A stretch of 64,000 nucleotides of DNA from CAYPHA01 sp964410215 (lineage in GTDB: Bacteria > Calditrichota > Calditrichia > Calditrichales > CAYPHA01): positions 110,830 through 174,829 of the forward strand of contig CAYPHA010000003.1 in assembly GCA_964410215.1 (NCBI GenBank). Reading direction: 5' to 3'. Below, one piece after another: positions 11,201 through 19,606 of the stretch. The notes under the pieces are model-generated. The model had not been told where the DNA came from. It saw only the letters and a list, made by a program, of their open reading frames with translations, and made no database searches. The translations under genes and the position numbers were made by a program. Each line of letters starts with the position of its first letter. The first letter of the stretch is position 1.

Positions 11201-11700
11201 TAGTTTTCATACAGCGCGGTTAATTCTTTCAAAAGGATCGGGAGTCCCCATCCGTCGAAAAGAAGATGATGGTGTGTCCATATAAACTGATGGGTATGGG
11301 AATCGGTTTTGATAACCACCAGACGCATTAACGGTGCTTCGGCGAGGTCAATCCCTTTCCTGCGTTCCTCCGTTTCGTAAGCGCTGATCGCTTCTTCCAG
11401 TTCATTTCCCTGTTTGTCCGACCAATCCAGAAAGCTAAAAGGCAGTTCGACTGTATGGTGCACCACCTGAAGCGGTTCATCGAGATCTTCCCATAAAAAA
11501 GCGCTGCGCAGGATGTCATGCCGGTTAACCAGATCGGACCAGGCCTGACGGAAGGCATCCGTGTTCAACGGACCTCTGAGTTTGCAACTCATCTGTTCGG
11601 AGTAGACTTCCGTTTCAGGTGACAGCAGGCTGTGAAACAACATACCCTGCTGCATGGGAGAAAGGGGATAGATGTCTTGTATATTGTCCATAAACGTCAT
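5290..11700 (-). CDS. NRPS subunit 7, two modules (C-A-PCP-C-A[Phe]-PCP)
   Basis: 2136-residue NRPS. The first C domain opens with YPLSPMQQGMLFH, the pattern of C domains that accept a D-configured donor, and its active site HHHLLFDGW is near residue 145. This fits the epimerase at the end of the previous protein. A1 (TSGSTGTPKG near 615) has pocket residues D-A-A-T-V-V-G-V-G plus Lys; I do not recognise this code. PCP1 (FFDLGGHSLLATQ) is near residue 1000. C2 is of the ordinary L-accepting type (SFAQQRLWFLD, HHIISDGW near 1200). A2 (TSGSTGKPKG near 1680) has the code DAWTIAAVCK, identical to known Phe pockets. PCP2 (FFELGGHSLLATQ) is near 2060. There is no E or TE domain. The C-terminal tail is rich in Arg/Lys/Ser and may dock with the acidic N-terminus of the next subunit. 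The gene starts 25 bases after the previous one, with an AAGG just before ATG 11700. Confidence 0.95.
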   Translation of the reverse strand: MTFMDNIQDIYPLSPMQQGMLFHSLLSPETEVYSEQMSCKLRGPLNTDAFRQAWSDLVNRHDILRSAFLWEDLDEPLQVVHHTVELPFSFLDWSDKQGNELEEAISAYETEERRKGIDLAEAPLMRLVVIKTDSHTHQFIWTHHHLLFDGWGLPILLKELTALYENYVNNRETQLPPIRPYRDYIAWLQEQDQDAAEHFWKERMKGFSSPTPLNISKPAQVVRPAYAKKRMALNNTLSEQLHTFSRRNQLTMNTLIQGAWALLLSRYSGEKDIVFGATVSGRPAELPGADAMVGLFINTLPVRTRIPENMTCLQWLQDLQRQQAEIRQYEYSHLIDIQGWSAVPRSLPLFNSIVVFENYPVDEALAKDEGILTFSDFRSFERTNYPITLISSPGTQVAIEIAYETERFAGQAIERCLAHLASVLSGFVTHPADTPDSLEILTESERTTLIKEWNHRRTVKTAQKVVHKWFEKTASGHPDAIAVTYQDTMLSYSALNKQANQLARHLRRKISGKEALLGICLDRSAEMIISVLGVLKAGFAYVPFDPSYPQDRISYMLEDSGIAMMITTSSYKQLFMDYDLPLLCIDEEKQDIEKNEVLNMDTPVEPENLAYIIYTSGSTGTPKGVMLHHYGLCLLIENMIADFEVGTDAHVLQFSSFSFDASVAEIFLGILSGATLDMIPRDDMLSIDKLVAFMNLRGITHATLPPSFITLIPEKEVKTLQTLVSVGDTCTWDLARRWKERLHFHNGYGPTEATVGTTWNQITEIRNDSVSAPIGIPVGNAQVYLLDARMQPVPVGVPGEIYIGGPALARGYHNRPAITAERFVPHPFSKKPGARLYRTGDLGRFLQDGNIEFAGRIDFQVKLRGFRIEPGEIEALLKDRDDIDNAAVILREDTPGDKRLVAYILPASNAEPDDARIRDYLKDNLPDFMIPAAILFMEELPLNPSGKIDRKALPEPDQSDMQVFDTFIAPRTPEEELVAGIWCDVLHAEKVGIHANFFDLGGHSLLATQIVSRVKDAFETDIPLRALFESPTVAGMAAALNALKQSDEGLSVPPLKPVSRQTPLPLSFAQQRLWFLDLLEPGSTSYNIPSVLKIKGPLNPDLLQQSLFKVIERHESLRTTFRNEGGTPVQMIADTWDGQTGYEDLSALNADEKEQHIHKAIREETGTVFNLSQGPLFSTRILRIDDNEHILIFILHHIISDGWSVGILVREVAAIYDALSQDNEIALPELDIQYADFATWQRNWLKDEILEKQVTYWKTHLAGSPPLLEMPTDFPRPAVQSYRGAAETMLIPESLAGTVKAVSQREGVTPFMTLLAVFQTLLHRYTRQDDILVGSPIANRTNAQVENLIGFFVNTLVFRTRFDEDPNFEELLRQVRETSLGAYAHQDLPFEKLVEEIKPARDMSHSPIFQVAFVYQNIPPGQSVEMTDLTIEPLEAETITTNYDMTLTMTEGTDGIMGIMEYNTDLFKAETVQDLLRHFRTLLENLTADTETPVSKIPLMETDEKEVLLTKWNETRWDFPSNRCVHEWFEQYAEKQPDAPALTYQRQADEREEAVSYDQLNRKANKLAHFLKKAGLGPDKLIGVCMERSTDMIVALMAALKSGGAFIPIDPTYPDERIQYMIKDSGLEVLLTSDVISKRLPAHSARVIMVDTQWDTISSERDTNPGIKMDPDNLAYVIYTSGSTGKPKGTMLRHRGLCNLAAAQIKAFKVGPGKRIMQFSSLSFDAAVWEFAMAMLSGSTLCLTSSETISAGNEMVKLLAGQKVTTITLPPSVLAVLPETDLPDLTTIITAGEAVSGELVEKWGKKRHFFNAYGPTETTVCASMHLCEGSYAQGPPIGSPIANFKLYVLDKHLQPVPVGVPGELCIEGMGLARGYLHRPALTAEKFIPNPFSDEAGSRLYRSGDLVRFLSDGNIEFLGRIDQQVKVRGFRIELGEIETTLDRRNDIADVFVTAHEYKAGDKRLIAYLVPRDGEKPETDQLKEHLRKELPEYMVPSAFVIMDRFPLTPSGKMDRHALPQPELSRDDLKSEYVAPRNPDEDKIVGIVGDLLHIEKVGIHDNFFELGGHSLLATQFTSRIREQFGIELPLRTLFEHPTSAEIAEEIRKTEKEPAARQEIPSIKRVSRSARTIKRSDLNE

Positions 11701-11725
11701 TTACCTTTTTAGAAAATATGCCGCA

Positions 11726-14700
11726 TTATTTCTTTTTCTTGGACATTTTAGAAAGTACTTTATCCAGTTTTTTGTCATCAAGTTTTGCCAGTTTGAAATC
11801 GGAGGCCGTATATCCGCCGGCCCCGGGATCCTTGCAATGGACGATGAGTGCTGTCAGCTCTTTTTTATAAATATCCAGAAACGATTGGATCGTGGATGCC
11901 CTGAATTGCCGGCGGCTGTATGATATGCCCATGCTCAAACAAGCTCTGTGAATGAATCCGGTGATATCAAGTAGTGATCCTTTACTGTTTTGCAGACTCC
12001 TCTCCGTTCCTCTGTCTTCCGGTGCCGGACGGAATAGTGAAGACCCGGATACGGCCTGGTCAAATTGACCCAGATAATTAAACGTTATCTGAATATTGTC
12101 CAACACCCGCAACTGTTCCTTCAATGCTTTATCTCCGGAAAGGTAACGCAGAATACCGAATCCGATTCCATTATTTGGAATACGCCGGAGTTGTTCTTTG
12201 ACGGATTTTATGGAATCTCCGGGTTCAATTGTTTGTTTTAAATCAAGAAAAACCGGAAAAAGCGTTGTAAACCAGCCAATTGTACGTGATATATCCGTGT
12301 CTTCAAATAAATTTTCCCGGCCGTGTCCTTCGAGCAATACAAACAGGGATCGTTTACCCTGCCAGACCGACCAGGCCCTGAGCAAGGCTGTCAGTAATAT
12401 ATCATTGATCTGCGTTTTATAAGTCGCTGGTACATCTTTCAGAAGATCGGTTGTAAGTTTCTGGTCCAGCGTGAACGCCGCGTTTTCGGCAACGGCTTCC
12501 GAATTATCTTCGTCAATGAAATCGGTCACAAGAGCATGTAAGGGGCGTTCGGCCATTCCGCTCCAGAATGTTTTTTCCCCAAAAATATCTTCCGATTCGG
12601 CAATGGGCTGCAGTTTTTCAGCCCATTGCTTGAAGGAACTCGTCTTAGGCGGTAGTTGCACCTCCGAATTTTCTGAAAGAGCCTGATAGGCCGCCTGAAA
12701 ATCTTCGAGCAGAATACGCCAGGAAACACCATCCATAGCCAGGTGGTGGACAATGATCAGGATTCGTGAATCATCGCTACCAAGTTGAAAGAAAATGACC
12801 TTCATCAGAGGCCCTGTTGCGATGGGAATGGAATTTTGTGCCTCCTCAGCAATAAGACCTATGTGTTTACGCTGCTTTTCTACCGGCAGTCCGGACAGGT
12901 CGTGATGCTCAAATGGTACCTCTTGCGGCACACCGGCTATCTCCTGATGCCAGGTTGCATCTTCCATTGTATAGAACATTCTCAGGGCATCATGATGAGC
13001 TAAAAGATGTTTTACAACGTTCCGGAGGATTCCGGGTTCGGGATTACTCTGAACAGCAAGCATGAGGGACTGGTTCCAGTGGTGGCGATCCTGAAACGGC
13101 TGTTCAAAAAACCAGTGCTGGATGGGCGTCAGGGGGACTTTTCCCGTTACGGTTCCCTGGTCTGACTTTATCGCCGGCGCCGCCTGGCAAACAGCCGCAA
13201 GCTGTCCGATAGTCTGATGGTTAAACATCTGAACCGGGGTAATATGCAGGCCATGCCGGCGGGCTTTGGCAATAACCTGGATAGTAAGGATGGAATCTCC
13301 ACCAAGCTCAAAAAAATTATCGTTTATTCCTACTTTCTTAACACCCAGCAGTTCCTGCCAGATATCCGCGAGAATCTGCTGAGTCCCGGTTTCCGGTTTT
13401 ACATAGGCTGTCCTGACTGTGGGACTCAGATCTTCGGGTGCCGGTAAAGAGCGTTTATCAATCTTGCCGCTTGGCGTATAGCTGAAGGCATCCACCGTCA
13501 TAAACGCCGAAGGAATCATGTAATCGGGCAACTGTTTTTTCAGGAAGTCGCGGAGCAGCGGCGCGTCCGGTTTTTGATCGCGATTACCCGGTATACAATA
13601 TGCGACCAGCCGTTTCGGACCCTTTTTATGAGATATCGTCAATACTTTGACGTCTTTGATGAGCTCATGTTTCAGAAGGGCTGATTCTATTTCACCGGTT
13701 TCGATCCGGAAGCCACGAATTTTTACCTGATCGTCTATGCGTCCGACGAAATCGATATTCCCGTCTGTCCGGTAACAAACCAGGTCACCGGTTTTGTATA
13801 AACGTTCACCGGGACGATCCGCAAACGGATTGGGTACAAAGGATGCAGCCGTCAGATCCGGGCGGTTCAAATATGCCCGTGCCAGTCCTTTGCCGCCGAT
13901 ATACAACTCACCGGGGATGCCGAAGGGGACGGGTTGCATCCGCTGGTCCAGTATGTAGGTTTGCGTGTTGGCAATGGGTTTTCCTATGGGAACTTCAGGC
14001 GGGCTATCAGCCTTTCCCGGAATGGCATCAATGGTGTATGCCGTTGAAACAATGGTGGTTTCTGTCGGACCATACGTGTTAATCAGTTTTATCCCTTCCG
14101 GTGTGAATTCCTGCCATATCAGCAGATGACCGGGCGATAACGTATCACCGCCCAGAACTAAAAGGCGCAGCGAATCAGGGACAGTCAGGGTAAGCTCTTT
14201 CATTTCCATCACCACCTGATGCCAGTAAGCGGTGGGCAGGTCGAGTACGGTTATGTCCTGTTCCCGTACCAGATCGAACAGTTCGCTTCCTGAAAGCAGG
14301 GTTTCACTCTCCCTTAAAACGAGCAGGGCTCCTGTATTCAGTGTTGGATAAATTTCCTCACCGGCGGCGTCAAAGTTGATGGTCGCGAATTGTAAAACCC
14401 TGTCGGAATCTTTCAGATCGAAAAGGGAGGCGACGGCCCGGTTGTGATTCGTCACGGATGCATGGGTAACTACTACGCCTTTGGGCATACCCGTTGAACC
14501 GGATGTATAGATCACATAGGCGGCATTTGTAGGATGCACCGCCGGTGAAACATTAAGAACGACATCTTCGTTGTTGATCGCTTCCTTGTCGGAGTCGATG
14601 CAGATCAGCGGACGTCCTTCGTTGCTGTACAAATCTCTGAATGCATCCTGCGTGAGAATGAACCGGATATCTGAATCATTCAATATATACTTAATGCGCT

Positions 14701-17700
14701 CTTCGGGATAGCCTGGATCCAGGGGTACATATGCGCCACCCGCTTTCAGAATCGCCAGTAAGCCGATGATCAGCTCAGGGGAGCGTTCCATGCTTATACC
14801 GATCCGGTCTTCGGTCCGGATACCCTTCCTGATCAGGTAGTTAGCCAGACGGCCGGCTGCCTGGTCAAGCTCCGCATAAGAGAGCCGGCGTTCACCCCAT
14901 AGGATAGCCGGGGCATCGGCGGACACGTTCACACGGGATTCAAACTGCTTGTGTATGAGGTCTGGTCCTGTGAAGGATGTTTCCGTATGATTCCATTCCC
15001 GGAGTACTTTTTTTGTTGTATCCGGATCTATCAGGTTGATCCGGTCGATGGCAATTTCCGGTTGGTGGATTACGGATTGAACGATGATCTTAAAATGTTC
15101 AATCATCTGCTGAATCATTGACGTATCGAATAAATCCGTATTGAATTCGATAGCGCCGCTTAAGCGATCGGGCAAATGGCTGACAATCAGGGTGAGGTCG
15201 AATTGAGAAATACGATTTTCTATATCCAGGGGCTTTACCTGGAGTTCCGTCGCTTCTATTGTCTGCTTTGAGCCGCTCTGCATAACGAACATAACCTGGA
15301 ACAGGGGGGTGTGGCTCAGGTCCCGTTCCGGTTGCAGCATTTCGACCAGCTTTTCGAATGGCATTTCCTGATGGGCGAAAGCCCTGATGGCATATTCTTT
15401 CACCCTGTTCAGGACTTCTTTAAAAGGGGGATTTCCGGAGAGATCCGTCCGCATAATAAGCGTATTTACAAAGAAACCGATAATGTGTTCCAGTTCCGTA
15501 CGGTTCCTGTTGGCGACAGGTGTGCCGATATTAATATCGTCCTGCCCGGAATAACGATATAACAGCGTGTTGAAGGCTGCCAACATAAACATGAATAGGG
15601 TAACGCCTTCATCTTTGATATATTTCAGAATCCGTGTGGATAATTTGGTATCCAATTCAAAGCGCAGATGGGCGCCATGATACGATTGCAGTGGCGGCCG
15701 TGGTTTGCTAATGGGCAGCGAAAGGGTCGTGTTGCATCCACGCAGTTGTTCCTCCCAGAATGCGCTCAGAGTATCAAGCATGCCACTGTGCATCCATTTC
15801 TGTTGCCAGTTTGCGTAATCGGCAAACTGAAATTTCAGCTCGGGCAGGTTGAAATCCTTATGATTACTCCTGTGAAGATAGAGTTGTACCAACTCTTTAA
15901 TAAATATTTCCAGTGACCAGCCGTCTGATATGACATGATGCATGGTCAGAAGCAATAGGCTTTCAGTCCCGGAAATCGTAACGATACGCAACCGGAAAAG
16001 CGGCCCGGTTGAAAGATCAAAGGGACGCCTTGCTTCGTCCACAATGATGTTCTCCAGGTTTTCCCTCTTATCGACGGATATGGTTTCAACGGCATATTTT
16101 ATTTCAGGCAGGATTTTCTGCACCGGCATTCCGTTATCGGCCGGGAACAGGGTTCTGAGAGAATCATGACGCTCAATCAATATGTTGAGACTTTCTTGAA
16201 GGACATGCACATCGAGTTGCCCTTTAATCTCGAAGGCGGAAGGGATATTGTAATAGGGGCTACCCGGTTCCAACTGGTCGATAAACCAGAGCCTCTGTTG
16301 TGAAAAGGAAAGCGGTATCGGTTTGTCAGGGTTAACTTTTTCCAGTTCGGGTAACCGGATATCAGCGGAAGATTCCAGTTGTTCAATCTGCTTAGCCAGT
16401 TGTGCAACGGTCGGGGATCTGAAGAGTTCCCTGAGGGGAAGTTCGATCTGAAAATGATCACGGACACGTGATACTACCTGCGTCGCCAGCAGGGAATGGC
16501 CGCCAAGGTCGAAAAAGCTATGGCTGGCGCCTACGGGTTCAACATTAAGAATTTCTGAAAATATTGCCGCGACCATTTCTTCGGTCGGCGTAGCGGGTGT
16601 AACGAATGCTTCGCTGTCCGCGAGCCGGATCCCTTCCGGTTCCGGCAGGGCTTTCCGGTCCACCTTACCGTTCGGGGTCATGGGAATGGCATCGATCCGG
16701 ATGAATGCGGAGGGGACCATATAATCGGGTAACGCCTGTTTTAAAGCATTTCTGAGTGCACCTTCATCGGTTTGCCCGTGATCCCGGGCTGTAAAGTAAG
16801 CAGTCAAACGTTCATCACCGGGCCTGTATTCTTTAACGATAACAACGGCATCGTCTATGGATGGTTGTTGACGCAGAAGCGCTTCAATTTCGCCCAATTC
16901 AATCCGGTAGCCGCGGACTTTGACCTGATGATCAATGCGTCCCAGAAATTCAACCGTGCCATCCGCCCTATAGCGTGCCAGGTCCCCTGTTTTGTACATC
17001 CGTGCCCCGGGATCCGATTCAGTGAAAGGATCCGGTATAAATTTGTCAGCGGTAAGTTCCGGCCGGTTCAAATACCCCCTGGCCAGACCTGCACCGGCAA
17101 TATGAAGTTCGCCCGGTATACCGGTTGGAAGCGGCTCCAGGTTTGCATCCAGTATATAAAAACGTGCATTGGCAACCGGTTTACCAATGACAGGCTGTTC
17201 AGGATGGGCCTTGACAAGGCAGATGGTTGAATCGACGGTACATTCCGTGGGGCCGTACATGTTATAGGAATCCGTTGCGGGTGCTTCTACCAGGATCTTC
17301 CATGTCTCCGGATCGATGGCTTCCCCTCCGGGCAGCAGAGTGGATGGTATCCAGTCGGTACCCTCCAGTAAACCTGCAGCAAGCATCAGTTTAAGCTGCG
17401 ATGGTACGCAATCAAGTACGTCGATGTGATGGTCCCGAACGTAAGTCACCATTGATGGGCCATCTCCCCGAATTTCCTGGGGAATGATATCCAGTGTATG
17501 GCCGTGCATGAACATAACCAGTTGCTGGACCGAAGCATCAAAGGGCAGAGGTGCGTTCAGGCTGATTCGCAGCGGTGCCTTATCATGTTGTTTATAAACG
17601 ACTTCTTCAAGATTCCCGGCCAGGTGAAAAGGGCTTTTATGGTTAAGCATTACCCCTTTCGGCCTGCCGGTTGTGCCGGAAGTATAGATAACATAAGCAA

Positions 17701-19606
17701 TGTTTTCCGGTGTGTTCAGGTGATCGGGATTATTTTCCGGTTGCTGTGCGATGACCGGCCAGTCCCGGTCCAAACACATGATGGTTGTATCCGATTCATT
17801 GAAACGATCGAGCAGTGCTTCCTGTGTAACAACGACCGGTACCTTTGCATCCTCCAGCATGAAGGCAATCCGTTCCTCCGGATAGAAAGGATCCAGGGGA
17901 AGATAGGCCGCTCCGGATTTAAGGATCCCGAGAAGGCCGGTAATCATTTCGATGGAACGTTCACAACATAAGCCTACAATATTTTCCGGACCGATGCGAC
18001 GATCACGTAAATGATGTGCCAGTTGATTGGCCCGCCGGTTCAGTTCACGGAATGTAATCATCTGGTCTTTTATAACAACGGCCGCGCTACCGGGTTGTTT
18101 TAATACGTTTTCTTCAAAGATTTCATGAAGACATTTATCCATTTCATAAGGACGTTTTTTCCGGTTCCATTTATTCAGGATTGTATACTGTTCCTGTTCG
18201 GGCAGGAGGGGTAACCGTGCAATCGGTTTTTCCGGATCCAGGGTTACCGCTTCCAGCAGGTGTTCAAAATGAGGAAACATGCGCTGCACGCTATCTGGCT
18301 GGAATAGGTCTGCATCGTATTCGATGGACAGGAATAAAGCGCCCCCGGACTCCGTGACATTTAGAGTAAGGTCAAATTTGGCAGAAGCATTCTCCAGGGC
18401 GATTGATTCAACCTGTAACGCCGGTAGTCTCATATCTTCACGTCCGGCGGTCTGATACGCAAACATGACCTGGAAAAGCGGTGTCCGGTTCATGCTGCGT
18501 TCCGGGTGTAGCTCCTCCACCAGCATCTCGAAGGGAAGGTCCTGGTGGGTAAACGCTTCAAGTGAAATTTTTTTTACATGTTTTAGAACCGTTAAAAAGT
18601 CCGGATTCCCTGATAAATCCGCACGCAGTACAATTGTGTTTACAAAAAAACCTATCAGCGGTTCAATTTCAGCACGGTTGCGGTTGGCGATAGGGGTTCC
18701 GATTGTAATATCATGCTGACCGGTATAGCGGTTTAACAGCACATAGAATGCGGACAGCAGAACGGTGAACATCGTTGTATTGCAGGATCCGGCCAGTTTT
18801 TTCAGATCAGCCGTCAAGGAACCGGGGGCATTATAGGTCAGCAGTCCGCCGTGGTATGATTTCACCGCCGGTCTGGGATGGTCGGTCGGCAGCTCCAGAT
18901 TCATAAGGCCGTTACCCAGCTTTTCTTTCCAGTACTCCAGCAGACGCCCGCGGTCCGCCCCCTGGAGAACCTTCTGCTGCCACTTTGCAAAATCGGCATA
19001 TTGGACTGGCAGGTCTGGAAGGTTTGCGGGACGCTGGCTGAGAAAGGACGTATATAAATTTGAAAATTCATGAATGAAAACACCGATCGACCAGCCGTCG
19101 GAAATGATATGGTGCATTAGAAAAAACAGAATATGTTCGTTTTCATCCAGTATATATAACCGGACCCGCAGCAGCGGTCCCTTTGAAAGATTGAATGGCT
19201 TAGCATTCTCCTCTCTGATTTTTGTCATACATTGCTCTTCACGCTCAGATAGCGGACAGCCGGATAAATCGATGTGTTCAAAATCAAAACCGATATCGTT
19301 ACTGACCACCTGCATCGGCTGATTACCGATTTCGGTAAAAGAGGTTCGTAAGATTTCGTGGCGTTCGATGATCGTTGTTAGGCTTTCCTTCAAAGCCTGC
19401 CTGTTCAGGTGACCTTTTAGGCGGATTGCGGCAGGAATATGATAGGCGGTGCTTCCCGGTTCGAGTTGATACAGAAACCATAGGCGCCTTTGAGCGTAAG
19501 AAAGTGGAAAACTATTGGCGGTGGCACCTTTTTTTTTCAGTTGCAGTTCCAGAAGTTTCCGCTTCTCAGGTGATAATTTTTCCAGTATTTTTGATACATC
19601 ACTCAT
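11726..19606 (-). CDS. NRPS subunit 6, two modules ending in epimerase (C-A[Gln]-PCP-C-A-PCP-E)
   Basis: About 2626 residues. I prefer ATG 19606, which overlaps the upstream stop by 8 bases (ATGAGTGA), because it gives an N-terminus like that of subunit 4 (MSDVSKILEKLSPEK against MTDISKRLSKLSPEQ). ATG 19621 is in frame but touches the AGGAGG. Domains: C (HHIISDGW near 168); A1 (TSGTTGRPKG near 643) with pocket DAQDLGMVDK, one change from the known Gln code DAQDLGVVDK; PCP (FFDLGGHSLLATQ near 1036); C (HHVISDGW near 1225); A2 (TSGSTGMPKG near 1702) with pocket DAEDVGTIVK; PCP of the LGGDS type used before epimerases (near 2102); E domain (HHLAMDGVSW near 2287, EGHGRE, NYLGQFD). The two acidic pocket residues of A2 suggest a cationic substrate such as Lys, but this is inference. 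The second residue is predicted to be made D. The C-terminus is a Lys-rich helix. Confidence 0.95.
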   Translation of the reverse strand: MSDVSKILEKLSPEKRKLLELQLKKKGATANSFPLSYAQRRLWFLYQLEPGSTAYHIPAAIRLKGHLNRQALKESLTTIIERHEILRTSFTEIGNQPMQVVSNDIGFDFEHIDLSGCPLSEREEQCMTKIREENAKPFNLSKGPLLRVRLYILDENEHILFFLMHHIISDGWSIGVFIHEFSNLYTSFLSQRPANLPDLPVQYADFAKWQQKVLQGADRGRLLEYWKEKLGNGLMNLELPTDHPRPAVKSYHGGLLTYNAPGSLTADLKKLAGSCNTTMFTVLLSAFYVLLNRYTGQHDITIGTPIANRNRAEIEPLIGFFVNTIVLRADLSGNPDFLTVLKHVKKISLEAFTHQDLPFEMLVEELHPERSMNRTPLFQVMFAYQTAGREDMRLPALQVESIALENASAKFDLTLNVTESGGALFLSIEYDADLFQPDSVQRMFPHFEHLLEAVTLDPEKPIARLPLLPEQEQYTILNKWNRKKRPYEMDKCLHEIFEENVLKQPGSAAVVIKDQMITFRELNRRANQLAHHLRDRRIGPENIVGLCCERSIEMITGLLGILKSGAAYLPLDPFYPEERIAFMLEDAKVPVVVTQEALLDRFNESDTTIMCLDRDWPVIAQQPENNPDHLNTPENIAYVIYTSGTTGRPKGVMLNHKSPFHLAGNLEEVVYKQHDKAPLRISLNAPLPFDASVQQLVMFMHGHTLDIIPQEIRGDGPSMVTYVRDHHIDVLDCVPSQLKLMLAAGLLEGTDWIPSTLLPGGEAIDPETWKILVEAPATDSYNMYGPTECTVDSTICLVKAHPEQPVIGKPVANARFYILDANLEPLPTGIPGELHIAGAGLARGYLNRPELTADKFIPDPFTESDPGARMYKTGDLARYRADGTVEFLGRIDHQVKVRGYRIELGEIEALLRQQPSIDDAVVIVKEYRPGDERLTAYFTARDHGQTDEGALRNALKQALPDYMVPSAFIRIDAIPMTPNGKVDRKALPEPEGIRLADSEAFVTPATPTEEMVAAIFSEILNVEPVGASHSFFDLGGHSLLATQVVSRVRDHFQIELPLRELFRSPTVAQLAKQIEQLESSADIRLPELEKVNPDKPIPLSFSQQRLWFIDQLEPGSPYYNIPSAFEIKGQLDVHVLQESLNILIERHDSLRTLFPADNGMPVQKILPEIKYAVETISVDKRENLENIIVDEARRPFDLSTGPLFRLRIVTISGTESLLLLTMHHVISDGWSLEIFIKELVQLYLHRSNHKDFNLPELKFQFADYANWQQKWMHSGMLDTLSAFWEEQLRGCNTTLSLPISKPRPPLQSYHGAHLRFELDTKLSTRILKYIKDEGVTLFMFMLAAFNTLLYRYSGQDDINIGTPVANRNRTELEHIIGFFVNTLIMRTDLSGNPPFKEVLNRVKEYAIRAFAHQEMPFEKLVEMLQPERDLSHTPLFQVMFVMQSGSKQTIEATELQVKPLDIENRISQFDLTLIVSHLPDRLSGAIEFNTDLFDTSMIQQMIEHFKIIVQSVIHQPEIAIDRINLIDPDTTKKVLREWNHTETSFTGPDLIHKQFESRVNVSADAPAILWGERRLSYAELDQAAGRLANYLIRKGIRTEDRIGISMERSPELIIGLLAILKAGGAYVPLDPGYPEERIKYILNDSDIRFILTQDAFRDLYSNEGRPLICIDSDKEAINNEDVVLNVSPAVHPTNAAYVIYTSGSTGMPKGVVVTHASVTNHNRAVASLFDLKDSDRVLQFATINFDAAGEEIYPTLNTGALLVLRESETLLSGSELFDLVREQDITVLDLPTAYWHQVVMEMKELTLTVPDSLRLLVLGGDTLSPGHLLIWQEFTPEGIKLINTYGPTETTIVSTAYTIDAIPGKADSPPEVPIGKPIANTQTYILDQRMQPVPFGIPGELYIGGKGLARAYLNRPDLTAASFVPNPFADRPGERLYKTGDLVCYRTDGNIDFVGRIDDQVKIRGFRIETGEIESALLKHELIKDVKVLTISHKKGPKRLVAYCIPGNRDQKPDAPLLRDFLKKQLPDYMIPSAFMTVDAFSYTPSGKIDKRSLPAPEDLSPTVRTAYVKPETGTQQILADIWQELLGVKKVGINDNFFELGGDSILTIQVIAKARRHGLHITPVQMFNHQTIGQLAAVCQAAPAIKSDQGTVTGKVPLTPIQHWFFEQPFQDRHHWNQSLMLAVQSNPEPGILRNVVKHLLAHHDALRMFYTMEDATWHQEIAGVPQEVPFEHHDLSGLPVEKQRKHIGLIAEEAQNSIPIATGPLMKVIFFQLGSDDSRILIIVHHLAMDGVSWRILLEDFQAAYQALSENSEVQLPPKTSSFKQWAEKLQPIAESEDIFGEKTFWSGMAERPLHALVTDFIDEDNSEAVAENAAFTLDQKLTTDLLKDVPATYKTQINDILLTALLRAWSVWQGKRSLFVLLEGHGRENLFEDTDISRTIGWFTTLFPVFLDLKQTIEPGDSIKSVKEQLRRIPNNGIGFGILRYLSGDKALKEQLRVLDNIQITFNYLGQFDQAVSGSSLFRPAPEDRGTERSLQNSKGSLLDITGFIHRACLSMGISYSRRQFRASTIQSFLDIYKKELTALIVHCKDPGAGGYTASDFKLAKLDDKKLDKVLSKMSKKKK

